Below, one piece after another: positions 7,278 to 15,663 of a DNA stretch of 38,721 bases (positions are counted from its first letter, which is position 1; each line of letters opens with the position of its first letter). The DNA lies in NCBI GenBank assembly GCA_001464915.1, contig LNED01000027.1, positions 1 through 38,721 on the forward strand. Direction: 5' to 3'. A program made the position numbers and the translations under genes. The notes beneath the pieces were generated by a model. It did no database searches. It saw only the letters and a list, made by a program, of their open reading frames with translations, and was not told the origin of the DNA. Origin of the DNA: Sphingomonadales bacterium Ga0077531 (GTDB lineage: Bacteria; Pseudomonadota; Alphaproteobacteria; Sphingomonadales; Sphingomonadaceae).

Positions 7278-7739
7278 TTAGCGGCAGCGCGCTTCGCCCC
7301 GGTCAACCTCACGGCCCAGCAGCCCGCCGCCGATGGCGCCAAGGAGCGTACCAAGCGAACGGTCACCGCGGGTATCGACCGCCCGGCCAGCCAATGCGCC
7401 GCCGATCGCGCCGATCACCAGGCCGGTGGTGCCATCATCGCGCTTGCAGCGATAGCGCCCGTCGTTCCCGCGCCATACGCGGTCATTACGACCCAACCGG
7501 CGGCCTTCGTAGCGGTCATAGTCACGCTCACGGTAACGGTCGCGGTCACGGTAACGGCGACGGTCGCGGCGATAATCATCGTCATCATCGTCGTACGCGA
7601 CGACGGTGTTGAGGCCGAATGGCGACTGGCTGAAGCTGCCGAACGAATAGGTAGGGGCAGCGGGCAGTTCGGCGGCTTGCGCCGGGGCGGCGAAGGCAGC
7701 CAGCGAGCCAGCGGCGGCAAGGAGGGCGAGGTGTTTCAT
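7278..7739 (-). CDS. Secreted glycine-zipper 2TM domain protein (longer paralogue)
   Basis: The 153-residue product starts MKHLALLAAAGSLAAFAAPAQA, a clear signal peptide. After it comes a stretch with six consecutive Asp residues (VAYDDDDDDYRRD) and a low-complexity region of alternating Arg, Asp and Tyr, roughly residues 48-85. The C-terminal glycine-zipper domain (GLVIGAIGGALAGRAVDTRG, then GTLLGAIGGGLLGREVDRG and EARCR) matches the neighbouring shorter paralogue nearly residue for residue. The charged segment is absent or much reduced there. The protein probably resides in the periplasm or outer membrane, with the zipper inserting as a helical hairpin. Function is unknown; relatives are often listed as envelope stress or surface antigen-like proteins. 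A 133-base upstream gap holds its promoter, which I cannot define. Confidence 0.88.
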   Translation of the reverse strand: MKHLALLAAAGSLAAFAAPAQAAELPAAPTYSFGSFSQSPFGLNTVVAYDDDDDDYRRDRRRYRDRDRYRERDYDRYEGRRLGRNDRVWRGNDGRYRCKRDDGTTGLVIGAIGGALAGRAVDTRGDRSLGTLLGAIGGGLLGREVDRGEARCR

Positions 7740-7872
7740 GGGTCTGTCCCTTGTGACGGCTCCCCGATGGAGCGACCCCTTTTTCGTTCAGCTTACGAGA
7801 ACGCAGGATGAACGGCGTTTTCAGGAAACAGCAGGGTTGGACGAAGCGTTGCTGGGCTGCGATAAGCCGTTT

Positions 7873-8511
7873 TTAACCCTGTTTTTGCGCCGCTTTTTCG
7901 CGCAGTTTGGGGCTGAGCGTGGGGAGCGCCGCCAGCTCAGTATATTCAGCTTTGGTGCCTCTTCCTGCGACCAAGGCGGAAAAAGCCCGCGCCACGCTCC
8001 ATTCGGGTGCTCCGATTGCGACTCGCTCAAGCGAATCGCCCGCCGCCACTTCGCCTGTTTCGATCACCCTGAAATACCAGCCGCAGCGCCCGCTTTCGAT
8101 GATGCGGGCGACCATGCCCTTGGCGCCAAAGCGGTGTTCGATCTTCCAGCACGGCTGGCGCGGCTGGCTGACTTCGATCAGCGCGGTTCCAAGCATGAAG
8201 CGGTCGCCGATATGCACCATGTCCTCGGTCATTCCGCTGACCGCGAGGTTTGATCCAAACGCACCGGGTTCGGCCAGCAATTCGTGCCCGCCCAGCACCT
8301 CGTCCCAATAGCTGTGGTGATCGAGCGGATAGAGGTGCAACGCCATCTCAGGCCCGCCATGCACGCGGCGGTCGGCCTGTTCATCGGGGGCGAGGCCTTC
8401 GGTCAGCACCTGCACTGCGCCTTCGCGAGGGCGTTTCATGATCGCGCTGAGTTCCGCGCCGTTGAAGGGGCGCGCGGTGCCCGTGCAGACGGCTTCGATG
8501 GTGTGGATCAT
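7873..8511 (-). CDS. MOSC domain protein, YiiM-like
   Basis: The 212-residue cytosolic protein has a MOSC (molybdenum cofactor sulfurase C-terminal) domain. Recognisable segments are RVHGGPEMALHLYPLDHHSYW, trimmed here to its RVHGGPEMALHLYP core, the FGSNLAVSGM segment (usually FGENL in the family), and SQPRQPCWKIEHRFG with the conserved Cys of the QPRxPC motif. YiiM-type MOSC proteins reduce N-hydroxylated compounds using molybdenum cofactor, so this may be a small molybdoenzyme. Its ATG overlaps the stop of the upstream methyltransferase by 4 bases (ATGA), giving a coupled pair. The cofactor link to the molybdoenzyme at 4318-5079 is only thematic. Family call is firm, substrate unknown. Confidence 0.9.
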   Translation of the reverse strand: MIHTIEAVCTGTARPFNGAELSAIMKRPREGAVQVLTEGLAPDEQADRRVHGGPEMALHLYPLDHHSYWDEVLGGHELLAEPGAFGSNLAVSGMTEDMVHIGDRFMLGTALIEVSQPRQPCWKIEHRFGAKGMVARIIESGRCGWYFRVIETGEVAAGDSLERVAIGAPEWSVARAFSALVAGRGTKAEYTELAALPTLSPKLREKAAQKQG

Positions 8512-9101
8512 GCTTTTTGCACCGTCAGATCAATCCAGTCGCGCTGCGTGCCATCGGATGCCTTCCCTGCGTAAGTCTGCTGCGATTCGATAACGAAGCC
8601 CGCCGCTTCATAGGCCGCGATTAGCCATTCGGGCTGGGGAAAATTGTGCAAGCGTCCCAGCAAGTCGCGGCCTTCCCCGTCCCCGAGCTTGAAGCTGGCG
8701 AAGTGCCAGCTTTCGGGACGCAACGCTCGGTGGATGCGCGCCAGCACACCGGGCAGCGCGGCGCGGGGGCAGTGGAGCAGGCTGGCATGGGCCCAGACGC
8801 CGGCATAAGCGGCGTCGGCATCGAGCTCGTGGAAGGCCATCACCCGTGCGCCCAGATCAAAGGCCTGATTGGCGCGGGTGACGAGCGCCGGGGTGGCATC
8901 TGTCGCATCGACCACAAACCCGCGCTTTCGGATATGAACCGCATCGCGTCCGCCGCCGCAGCCCAGTTCAAGCACGTGCGCTCCCGGCGTCAGGCGATCA
9001 AGGAAGGTGTCAAGCTGATGGCTTTGCGCCTCGCCTGAATGGAACACCCAATGCGGCGCGCGCGCCTGATAGAAGGCGATGGTGTCGGGATCGGTGCTCA
9101 T
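8508..9101 (-). CDS. Class I SAM-dependent methyltransferase
   Basis: This 197-residue cytosolic protein carries a methyltransferase domain with motif I HVLELGCGGGRDAVH near residues 39-53, followed by VDATDATPALV (motif II, acidic residue for the SAM ribose) and a later ASLLHCPRAALPGVLARIHRALRP segment. The substrate cannot be read from the sequence; relatives resemble small-molecule methyltransferases of the Methyltransf_11/25 type. The start at 9101 lies 14 bases after the stop of the ClpP-like gene, and its stop overlaps the MOSC start, so the four genes from 10395 to 7873 may form one transcript. No signal peptide is present. Confidence 0.88.
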   Translation of the reverse strand: MSTDPDTIAFYQARAPHWVFHSGEAQSHQLDTFLDRLTPGAHVLELGCGGGRDAVHIRKRGFVVDATDATPALVTRANQAFDLGARVMAFHELDADAAYAGVWAHASLLHCPRAALPGVLARIHRALRPESWHFASFKLGDGEGRDLLGRLHNFPQPEWLIAAYEAAGFVIESQQTYAGKASDGTQRDWIDLTVQKA

Positions 9102-9115
9102 CCCGGCGTTCTGGC

Positions 9116-9823
9116 CTATGGCACCGGCTTTTCAAGCGGCATCACGTTATATTCGCGCACCTCGGCCTGGGTCAGGCAATAGCGGGTGCTGGGATTGTCC
9201 GCGCTCTTCACCGCCTGCTGCTGGTACATGATGTCGGTGAGTAGCTTGCGGCTGATCCCCATGCGGATCAGGAAGTCGTTATCTTCGCTTGCCAGTAGGG
9301 CCGATGATTGCTCGATGCTGCCGATCAGTTCGGTCGTGGCCTTGCTGCCTTCGATCACCACTTCATCGATCAAGGCGCGGTCCTGCGTGTGGGTGAACAT
9401 ATGGACCATAAATACGCCGCCATCATCGACCACCCGCCGGTCCCCGCCCATGAACACGAAGTTGCAGGCTGAAAAGCACGCCCAGCCGGGCGGAACCCGG
9501 GTCAGCATTCCGCGATAGGAGCGGATGACCTTGCCGGCTGCGTTCCCGGCGCGGGCATCGCCGCCGCGTGATCGCAGCCATACTTCCTCGATCCGCTCAT
9601 CCGCCTCGATCGCCGCCTTCAAGCGGGCGGGCAGCGTGCCATCAACCCGCCCTTCGGCCAGCAGCACGCGCTTGCCATTCTTGTCGGCTGGCGTGAGCGT
9701 CATCGCGGTGTTTGGCCCCCAATCGGGCTCTGCCGGGCAGGTCGGATTGTCCGAGTCCATCTTGCTCGCCCCGGTCAGCAGCGCCAGCGCGGCGAGCGCG
9801 GCGATGGGGCGGAGCAGGCGCAT
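9116..9823 (-). CDS. Secreted ClpP/crotonase-fold protein of unknown function
   Basis: The start at 9823 (MRLLRPIAALAALALLTGAS) gives 235 residues with an export signal. The mature part shows the ClpP-like pattern: VDGTLPARLKAAIEAD, then EEVWLRSRGGDARAG, then GWACFSACNFVFMGGDRR with a candidate nucleophile Ser in CFSAC, and a following DGGVFMVHMFTH with candidate His. This resembles a group of alphaproteobacterial exported proteins related to ClpP and SDH-type serine peptidases. Peptidase activity is inference. Its ATG shares one base with the stop of the upstream surface-antigen-like gene (TGATG at 9821-9825), so translation is probably coupled. A longer frame to 9865 would read inside the upstream gene. 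Confidence 0.75.
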   Translation of the reverse strand: MRLLRPIAALAALALLTGASKMDSDNPTCPAEPDWGPNTAMTLTPADKNGKRVLLAEGRVDGTLPARLKAAIEADERIEEVWLRSRGGDARAGNAAGKVIRSYRGMLTRVPPGWACFSACNFVFMGGDRRVVDDGGVFMVHMFTHTQDRALIDEVVIEGSKATTELIGSIEQSSALLASEDNDFLIRMGISRKLLTDIMYQQQAVKSADNPSTRYCLTQAEVREYNVMPLEKPVP

Positions 9824-10395
9824 CACGCGATGATCGAATAACGTGCCGAACCCGGCGCGCGGCACATGCGCTTGTCGGCGCGGGCTTCCTCACCCTCGAT
9901 GATCACCACGTCGGTCACAGTGATGCAATCGAGTTCGCTGTTGGAAGCCTCACGCCGGGTCACAGTCGAGGTGCCGCGCACGTCTTCCCGCGTGGTCGAT
10001 GTCCAAGATGCGCTCGCGCCCACTGCGGGCTTGGCGTTGGCGTCATCGGTGCGCGTCACCGCGAGCGTCGCTTCAGCGGCCTGTTTCTGCTCTTCGGGAT
10101 CGAGCCGGCAGGCGATGCTTTCCGTCAGTTGGTCGGAAAACTCGGGAACCGGCACGAACGAGGGCAGGCCCGCGCTGCGTGCCAGACCGTCAACCGCGCC
10201 GCCAAGAATGCCGCCAAGCACCCCGCGGCCCTTGTCGCCCTTCTTGCCCTTGCCACAAGCATCGGCCTTGTCCGCGCCGCGTTTGCCGCTGTTGAAAATG
10301 TTGCTGAGCTGAGCGTCGGCCGGCGTGGCAGTCGAGACCACGGCCATGGCCAACGCGCCGAGCATCATAGCTGTTCTGGCTCTGGATAGTGGCAC
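9823..10395 (-). CDS. Secreted protein with surface-antigen-like C-terminus
   Basis: I prefer a GTG start at 10395, 6 bases after a strong GGGGAGG, giving 190 residues; an ATG at 10425 in the same frame is the alternative. A signal peptide ends near ATPADA-QLS. A Gly/Lys/Asp segment (GKGKKGDKGRG) precedes a hydrophobic glycine stretch VLGGILGGAVDGLA. The C-terminal part (SWTSTTREDVRGTSTVTR, then LDCITVTDVV and KRMCRAPGS) has two Cys residues arranged as in 17 kDa surface-antigen family proteins, where they frame a small beta domain. It is first in a coupled pair with the ClpP-like exported protein. Envelope location is likely; function is unknown. Confidence 0.7.
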   Translation of the reverse strand: MPLSRARTAMMLGALAMAVVSTATPADAQLSNIFNSGKRGADKADACGKGKKGDKGRGVLGGILGGAVDGLARSAGLPSFVPVPEFSDQLTESIACRLDPEEQKQAAEATLAVTRTDDANAKPAVGASASWTSTTREDVRGTSTVTRREASNSELDCITVTDVVIIEGEEARADKRMCRAPGSARYSIIA

Positions 10396-10447
10396 CGCGG
10401 TCCTCCCCATCAGACCGCGCAACATTTACGCCTCAGGCGGCGGAGCG

Positions 10448-11701
10448 TCAATCAAGGGCCGCTTTTGCCGCCTCACGGTCGCGCTCCGCCCGGCTCTTCT
10501 TCTCGGCGGCGGTTTTCAGCTGGCCGCAGGCGGCATCAATATCGCGCCCGCGCGGGGTGCGGACGGGAGCGGAAATACCGCCTTCGAACACAATGTTGGA
10601 GAACGCGCGGATGCGGTCAGGCTTGGAACATTCGTAGCCGCTGCCGGGCCAAGGGTTGAACGGGATCAGATTGACCTTGGCGGGCAGGTTATAGGCTTTG
10701 AGCAACCGCACCAGCTCGCGCGCGTCGTCGTCGCTGTCGTTCTTGCCGTCGATCATCACATATTCGAACGTGATGCGGCGCGCGTTGCTGGCACCGGGGT
10801 AGTCGGCGCAGGCTTGCAGCAGCTCCTCGATGCCGTATTTCTTGTTCAGCGGCACCAATTCGTCGCGCACTTCCTTGCGCACGCCGTGCAAGCTGACGGC
10901 AAGATTGACGCCGATTTCCTGCCCGCAGCGCTCCATCATCGGGATCACGCCGCTGGTCGAAAGGGTAATACGCCGCTTGGACAACGCCAGCCCGTCGCCG
11001 TCCATCACCAGCGTCAACGCGTCGCGCACGTGGTCGAAATTGTACAACGGTTCGCCCATGCCCATCATCACGATGTTGGTAAGCAAGCGTCCATCGGCGG
11101 TGTAGTGGCCCGCCTCGTCATCCTCATCGATCATGTCGGCATCGCTGATCATGGTGCCCTTGGGCCATTCGCCCAAGGCATCGCGCGCCAGCATCACCTG
11201 CCCGACGATTTCACCGGGCGTGAGGTTGCGCACCAGCTTCATCGTGCCAGTGTGACAGAAAGTGCAGTTCAATGTGCAGCCGACTTGCGAAGAAACGCAC
11301 AGCGTGCCGCGCGTCTCATCGGGGATGAACACCATCTCGTAATCATGCCCGTCAGCGGTGCGCAGCAGCCACTTGCGGGTGCCATCGACCGAGTGCTGGG
11401 CTTCGACAATTTCCGGGCGGCCGATGACGAAGCGCTCCGCCAGCCACGGCCGCATCGTTTTGGCGATGTCAGTCATCGCCTCGAAATCTGTGACGCCGCG
11501 GTGATACAGCCAGTGGAACACCTGCTTCGCGCGCAGCTTGGCGGCCTTGTCGTCCAGCCCGGCGGCAGCAAACAGTTCGCGGATGCGCGGACGGGGCAGG
11601 CCGAGCAGGTCAATACGCCCGTCTTCCCGCGGCGTAATATCACGCGCGGCGGGCACCGGGTCGCTGAGGCCCGGGATGGTCATGAGTGCAGTATCGGCCA
11701 T
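10448..11701 (-). CDS. rlmN: Dual-specificity 23S rRNA/tRNA methyltransferase RlmN
   Basis: From ATG at 11701 the protein has 417 residues, slightly long for the family. It is a radical SAM enzyme that methylates C2 of adenine 2503 in 23S rRNA and adenine 37 in some tRNAs. The cluster-binding motif is CTLNCTFC with Cys142, Cys146 and Cys149. [11 protein letters not shown] and [12 protein letters not shown] are characteristic, and a C-terminal Cys in DIDAACGQL fits the methyl-carrying cysteine. The N-terminal segment up to about residue 30 is less conserved, so a start at the second Met (11683) is possible; frames back to 11851 are not supported. The C-terminal tail is Lys/Arg/Ala-rich. It lies 40 bases after the IalB-like gene on the same strand. 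Confidence 0.95.
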   Translation of the reverse strand: MADTALMTIPGLSDPVPAARDITPREDGRIDLLGLPRPRIRELFAAAGLDDKAAKLRAKQVFHWLYHRGVTDFEAMTDIAKTMRPWLAERFVIGRPEIVEAQHSVDGTRKWLLRTADGHDYEMVFIPDETRGTLCVSSQVGCTLNCTFCHTGTMKLVRNLTPGEIVGQVMLARDALGEWPKGTMISDADMIDEDDEAGHYTADGRLLTNIVMMGMGEPLYNFDHVRDALTLVMDGDGLALSKRRITLSTSGVIPMMERCGQEIGVNLAVSLHGVRKEVRDELVPLNKKYGIEELLQACADYPGASNARRITFEYVMIDGKNDSDDDARELVRLLKAYNLPAKVNLIPFNPWPGSGYECSKPDRIRAFSNIVFEGGISAPVRTPRGRDIDAACGQLKTAAEKKSRAERDREAAKAALD

Positions 11702-11741
11702 GAGGGCTGCGCATATAGGGCCAAGCCGCGCGTTTGACCAG

Positions 11742-12218
11742 TCAGCTACGTTTGGCGCAGGCAACCGTGGCCGCGTCCATCGCGGTGGCCACTCCGCCAA
11801 GGCTGTAGCGGTCGGTAAACGTGCCGCCCTTGGCGCCGCTCGCCGACACACTCATCCGCGCGGCCGAGCGCAACGCGGCAATGATGGCGGCATCATCGCG
11901 CGGGTCTTTCGCCCAGGCGTTCCGACCCTTGGCGATGAGGGTGAAGCGTTCATTCCCGACCACCAGCCGCACCGAGGACTTGTCCGCCACCGCGCGTGAT
12001 AGGACGAGGTGCAGCGCGCCGCGCACTTTGCGTTCGGGCCAGTTCGAGATGGTGGCATAGGCCGGGGCGGGGGGTGTCCCTTGTGCCTTGGCAATGGCGT
12101 AGCAGCGCAAGGGCTTGGCATCCTTGAAAGCCGCCCACCCGTCATAGACGCCAAGGCTGTCGCGCGCAGCCAACGGCGCTGCAAGGGCGAGCGCGGCAAG
12201 AGCAAGGAACCTAATCAT
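11742..12218 (-). CDS. Secreted IalB-like protein
   Basis: The 158-residue product begins [20 protein letters not shown], a signal peptide. The mature part has [20 protein letters not shown] near its start and ends TVACAKRS, giving two Cys residues that could form a disulfide. This layout and the central [20 protein letters not shown] resemble the invasion-associated locus B family found widely in free-living alphaproteobacteria, where its role is unclear and not tied to invasion. The gene start overlaps the greB stop by 8 bases, implying coupled translation. Periplasmic location is inferred from the signal peptide. The family assignment is moderate. Confidence 0.72.
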   Translation of the reverse strand: MIRFLALAALALAAPLAARDSLGVYDGWAAFKDAKPLRCYAIAKAQGTPPAPAYATISNWPERKVRGALHLVLSRAVADKSSVRLVVGNERFTLIAKGRNAWAKDPRDDAAIIAALRSAARMSVSASGAKGGTFTDRYSLGGVATAMDAATVACAKRS

Positions 12219-12690
12219 AGGCCACGCTCAGCACTTCCCATTCGCGGGTGCCCGATGGCAGGCGCACGGTGCGCAAATCGCCAACGCTCGCGCCGCGCAA
12301 GGCCTTGGCCAGCGGCGAGTTCCAGCCGATCCGGCCTGCGGTGGCGTCCTGTTCGTCATCGCCCACCAGTTGCACGGTCTGCTCGCTGTCGTCTTGGTCA
12401 GCGATGGTCACCCGCGCGCCGAAGAACACCCGGCTGCGGTCGATCTGTGCTGCGGGATCGACCACCCGAAGCGCCTTCATCCGCTTGATCAGATGGGTTA
12501 GCTCGCGGTCGATTTCGCGCATTTTCTTGCGGCCATAAAGGTAATCGCCATTCTCCGAGCGATCGCCATTGCCCGCCGCCCAGCTGACGATTTCGACAAT
12601 CGCTGGGCGTTCGGTGCCCAGCAGCAGGTCATAGCGCGCTTTGAGCGCGGCCATCCCCGCAGGCGTAATCGGCGGCCCCTGAACTTGCAT
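12211..12690 (-). CDS. greB: Transcription elongation factor GreB
   Basis: The protein has 159 residues from ATG at 12690; a TTG one codon earlier is also possible. The N-terminal coiled coil contains GMAALKARYDLLL and the acidic tip GNGDRSENGDYLYGRKKMRE, whose Asp/Glu residues enter the RNA polymerase secondary channel and stimulate transcript cleavage in backtracked complexes. The C-terminal FKBP-like domain has VFFGARVTIAD, WNSPLAKALRGASVGD and [22 protein letters not shown] and the ending favour GreB over GreA. It begins 6 bases after the transglycosylase stop and overlaps the IalB-like gene, so slt-greB-ialB probably share a transcript. Identification is strong. Confidence 0.93.
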   Translation of the reverse strand: MQVQGPPITPAGMAALKARYDLLLGTERPAIVEIVSWAAGNGDRSENGDYLYGRKKMREIDRELTHLIKRMKALRVVDPAAQIDRSRVFFGARVTIADQDDSEQTVQLVGDDEQDATAGRIGWNSPLAKALRGASVGDLRTVRLPSGTREWEVLSVAYD

Positions 12691-12695
12691 CAAAC

Positions 12696-14663
12696 TCAGC
12701 GCAGGAAGGTGTCGACCGGGCGCGGCAGGCCCGCTTCGCCCGGGTACATGTGCGAATAGGTCACCGCATTGCCGATTACCCGCATGATGTAATAACGGGT
12801 TTCGAAATTGGCCGGGATCTTCTCGACCCAGGTCACCCAGTCGATTTCGCCCCGGCGCGGGTCACCGTTCAGCTTGAGCCATTGGTTCACCCGGCCCGGC
12901 CCGGCGTTATAAGCCCCCACCGCGAGCGGATAGGCACCGCCGTAATAGTTCATCATCCGCGCGAAATAGGCATCGCCCAGCTGGATGTTGTATTGCGGCG
13001 CTTCGGTCAGATTGGCGGCCATGTAGTTGATGCCGAGCTTGCCCGCCTGTTCGCGGGCAGTGCCGGGCATCAGCTGCATCACACCCTTTGCCCCGGCATG
13101 GCTTACCCGGGTGCGATCGAATTCGCTTTCCTGCCGGCTGATCGCGTGCACCATTGTCCAGTCATTGACGAATGACGGGGTGGAGACGGTTGGAAAACCA
13201 ATGCGTTCAAACCCCGAAAGCCCGTTTTCGCCCGCTTTCATGCCAAGCACCACGGCGAGTTCGTCCATGCCCACTTCGCGCGCGAGCATCCCGGCCATCA
13301 GGATTTCGTCGGGCGTGTTGGCTTCATCGCCCAACGCTTCGAAAAACCGGCGCTCGGTGCGCCAGTCGCGGCGGCCCACGGCCAGCGCGCGGATCGCTTT
13401 GACCAGCGGGCGAGCTTCGAATTCGGCGCGGGCGGATGCGGCCATCGCAGGCTGCGGCAGCGGCGCAAAGCTCGGCATCGACCGGCCCAGCGCCGACAAC
13501 GCCAGCTGACCGTAGTAGTAATCGGGCCAGCGCGCCGCCATCTCGAAATAGCGTTGCGCATCGGCCCCATTGCCCGCTTGCCGCGCGGCACGGCCCGCCC
13601 AGTAATAGCCCTTGGCCTTGGTCAGTGGGGTCTTGGCCGCGTCGCCATAACGCTGGAACAATGGTGCAGCGGCATTGCCGTCACCCAGTTCCCACAAAGC
13701 CTTGGTGCCGCCCAGCCACATCAGATCGGTATAGCGATCGCGCAAGGTGAAGCTGGTAAGCGACACATCGGTGCCAGGCGCAAACAGATCATCGGTGCGG
13801 CTGGCCACCCGCACCGCATCGCGCGCGCCGCTGGCTTTGGCGAGGCCAAGCAGGTCGCCGACGAAAGCTTCCGGATCGAGCGCGGGGCGCGCGAAATTCG
13901 GGCGGCTGGCAAACACGCGTGCTGCCTCGGCGCTTTGGCCAGTGCTGCGCAGATGTTTGACGCGGTTGAACACATAGCCCGGATCAGCTTCGGCCCCGGC
14001 AGGGACGGACAAACCGGCGGATTCGGGCGCTGCGCCGCGCAGCAACGCCAACCGGGCCAGCGCCAGCGGGCGGTCGGCCTCGGGCAGGTTCACCGCCTGG
14101 CGTGCGGCGGCATCGGCCTTGCCTTGCCACAGCAGCGCATCCATCCTTGCGGCATGATCACCTGGCGTGAACTGCGCGCCGTATATTCCCGAAAGATACA
14201 GCTCAACCGGATCGCTCATCGCGCCGCCGCGCCACGCAATGCGCGCCTGATCGAAGGCTTCGGGCCGCTGCGCCCCTGCCAGCGCCAGCGCATAGCGCGC
14301 CCGGCCCGGATTGGTCAGCGGCGGGTGCGTATCGAAATAGCGCAGCAATTCGGCCTGCGAGGGCGCTTCGTTCTCCAACGCGGCTTCGGCTCGCAATTGC
14401 AGAATGTCGCTGCGCGGGAAATCGGGATAGGCCAGCACAAAGCCCGCATAATCGGCAAAACTCATCTCGCGATTGGCCTGCAACACCTCCCACCGGGCAA
14501 TTGCGGCGCTGATCGCGGTCGGTTGGCGCGCGACCAGATCGTTGCCGCTAGGCGCGGTGTAAACCTGCGCGGCGAGCGGTGCGGTCACGGCCAGCGCCGT
14601 GGCTACGCCGACGGCGGCAAGAATGCGCGAAGAAATCAGAGAGTTGCGGTCCATGCTGGACAT
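12696..14663 (-). CDS. slt: Soluble lytic murein transglycosylase
   Basis: A 655-residue periplasmic enzyme that cleaves peptidoglycan glycan strands with formation of 1,6-anhydro ends. The N-terminus has a signal sequence (ISSRILAAVGVATALAV...AAQVYT). A long alpha-helical superhelix of Ala-rich repeats fills about residues 45-480. The C-terminal SLT domain begins near residue 500: ISRQESEFDRTRVSHAGAKG with the catalytic Glu512, then VMQLMPGTAREQA, LGDAYFARMMNYYGG and AVGAYNAGPGRVNQW. The order and length fit Slt70-type enzymes. AAGGAG lies 12 bases before ATG 14663; a second ATG follows three codons later. The gene is divergent from dapA across 97 bases. Confidence 0.94.
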   Translation of the reverse strand: MSSMDRNSLISSRILAAVGVATALAVTAPLAAQVYTAPSGNDLVARQPTAISAAIARWEVLQANREMSFADYAGFVLAYPDFPRSDILQLRAEAALENEAPSQAELLRYFDTHPPLTNPGRARYALALAGAQRPEAFDQARIAWRGGAMSDPVELYLSGIYGAQFTPGDHAARMDALLWQGKADAAARQAVNLPEADRPLALARLALLRGAAPESAGLSVPAGAEADPGYVFNRVKHLRSTGQSAEAARVFASRPNFARPALDPEAFVGDLLGLAKASGARDAVRVASRTDDLFAPGTDVSLTSFTLRDRYTDLMWLGGTKALWELGDGNAAAPLFQRYGDAAKTPLTKAKGYYWAGRAARQAGNGADAQRYFEMAARWPDYYYGQLALSALGRSMPSFAPLPQPAMAASARAEFEARPLVKAIRALAVGRRDWRTERRFFEALGDEANTPDEILMAGMLAREVGMDELAVVLGMKAGENGLSGFERIGFPTVSTPSFVNDWTMVHAISRQESEFDRTRVSHAGAKGVMQLMPGTAREQAGKLGINYMAANLTEAPQYNIQLGDAYFARMMNYYGGAYPLAVGAYNAGPGRVNQWLKLNGDPRRGEIDWVTWVEKIPANFETRYYIMRVIGNAVTYSHMYPGEAGLPRPVDTFLR

Positions 14664-14760
14664 AGTGCCAATCGGCTCCTTATCAGGCGCTTAACAGGTG
14701 GGGGTCGGCAGGTTCATTTTGCGCCCCTGATCACTCTTACCTAATGGCTTTGGCAGGAAA

Positions 14761-15654
14761 ATGGCAATGTTCAGCGGATCGATACCCGCTCTGGTGACTC
14801 CTTTTCGCGGCGGGACGTTTGACGAGCCTGCATTCCGGCGGCTGGTCGACTGGCAGATCGACCACGGCAGCGCCGCGTTGGTGCCGTGCGGAACGACGGG
14901 GGAGGCATCGACGCTCTCCAACGCCGAGCATCACCGCGTAATCGAGGTGTGCATCGAGCAGGCGGCGGGCCGCGTGCCGGTGATCGCAGGCTGCGGATCA
15001 AACGACACCCGCAACGCGCAGCTGCACATGAACTTCGCGCGCAAGGCAGGGGCTGCTGCGGGCCTGTGCGTCGCCCCCTATTACAACCGCCCGAGCCAGC
15101 GCGGGTTGGTAGCGCATTTCAGCTACCTTGCGGAAAACTGCGACCTGCCGATCGTGCTGTACAATGTGCCCGCGCGCACGGTGACCGATATCCTCGATGA
15201 CACCGTGGTGGAGCTGGTGCGCAAATACCCCGACCGGATCATCGCGATCAAGGACGCGTCCGGAGACCTCAGCCGCGTCGCCGATCACCGCATGGGCATC
15301 GGGCGCGAGTTCTGCCAGCTTTCGGGCAATGACGAGCTGTGGCTGCCGCACGCGGCGGCGGGCGGGCGCGGGTGTATTTCGGTGACCGCCAACGTCGCGC
15401 CTGCGCTCTGTGCCGAGTTCCACGAAGCGATTGCCGCCAACGAACTGCAAAAAGCGCGGCAGCTGAACGACCGCCTGTTCCCGCTGCATTACGCGATGTT
15501 CTCCGACGCCAGCCCTGCGCCGGTGAAATATGCGCTGAGCCGGGTGCACGACTGGATCGAACCCGAGGTGCGCCTGCCGATGGTGGAGTGCAGCGACGAA
15601 GCCAAGCGCGCCGTGGATGAGGCCTTGGTGCTGGCGGGAGTGTTGCCCACTTAA
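14761..15654 (+). CDS. dapA: 4-hydroxy-tetrahydrodipicolinate synthase
   Basis: This 297-residue cytosolic enzyme condenses pyruvate with aspartate semialdehyde in the first committed step of lysine and diaminopimelate synthesis. The TIM-barrel markers are in order: ALVTPFRGG, the VPCGTTGEASTLS segment binding pyruvate, APYYNRPSQRG, LYNVPART with Tyr134, and IAIKDASGD with the Schiff-base Lys164. Length is normal. The start at 14761 (MAMFSGS) has GGCAGG just upstream; the Met two codons later (14767) is equally possible. It is divergent from the lytic transglycosylase and converges with the aspartoacylase-like gene, with 9 bases between stops. Identification is secure. Confidence 0.96.
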   Translation: MAMFSGSIPALVTPFRGGTFDEPAFRRLVDWQIDHGSAALVPCGTTGEASTLSNAEHHRVIEVCIEQAAGRVPVIAGCGSNDTRNAQLHMNFARKAGAAAGLCVAPYYNRPSQRGLVAHFSYLAENCDLPIVLYNVPARTVTDILDDTVVELVRKYPDRIIAIKDASGDLSRVADHRMGIGREFCQLSGNDELWLPHAAAGGRGCISVTANVAPALCAEFHEAIAANELQKARQLNDRLFPLHYAMFSDASPAPVKYALSRVHDWIEPEVRLPMVECSDEAKRAVDEALVLAGVLPT

Positions 15655-15663
15655 TTTGGCTGC

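Noticed and set aside
10325..11737. A 470-codon plus frame opposite rlmN
   Set aside because: rlmN has its radical SAM motif and normal length; the plus frame has no domain.
13554..14744. A 396-codon plus frame opposite the transglycosylase
   Set aside because: It is a shadow of the slt gene in the complementary strand.
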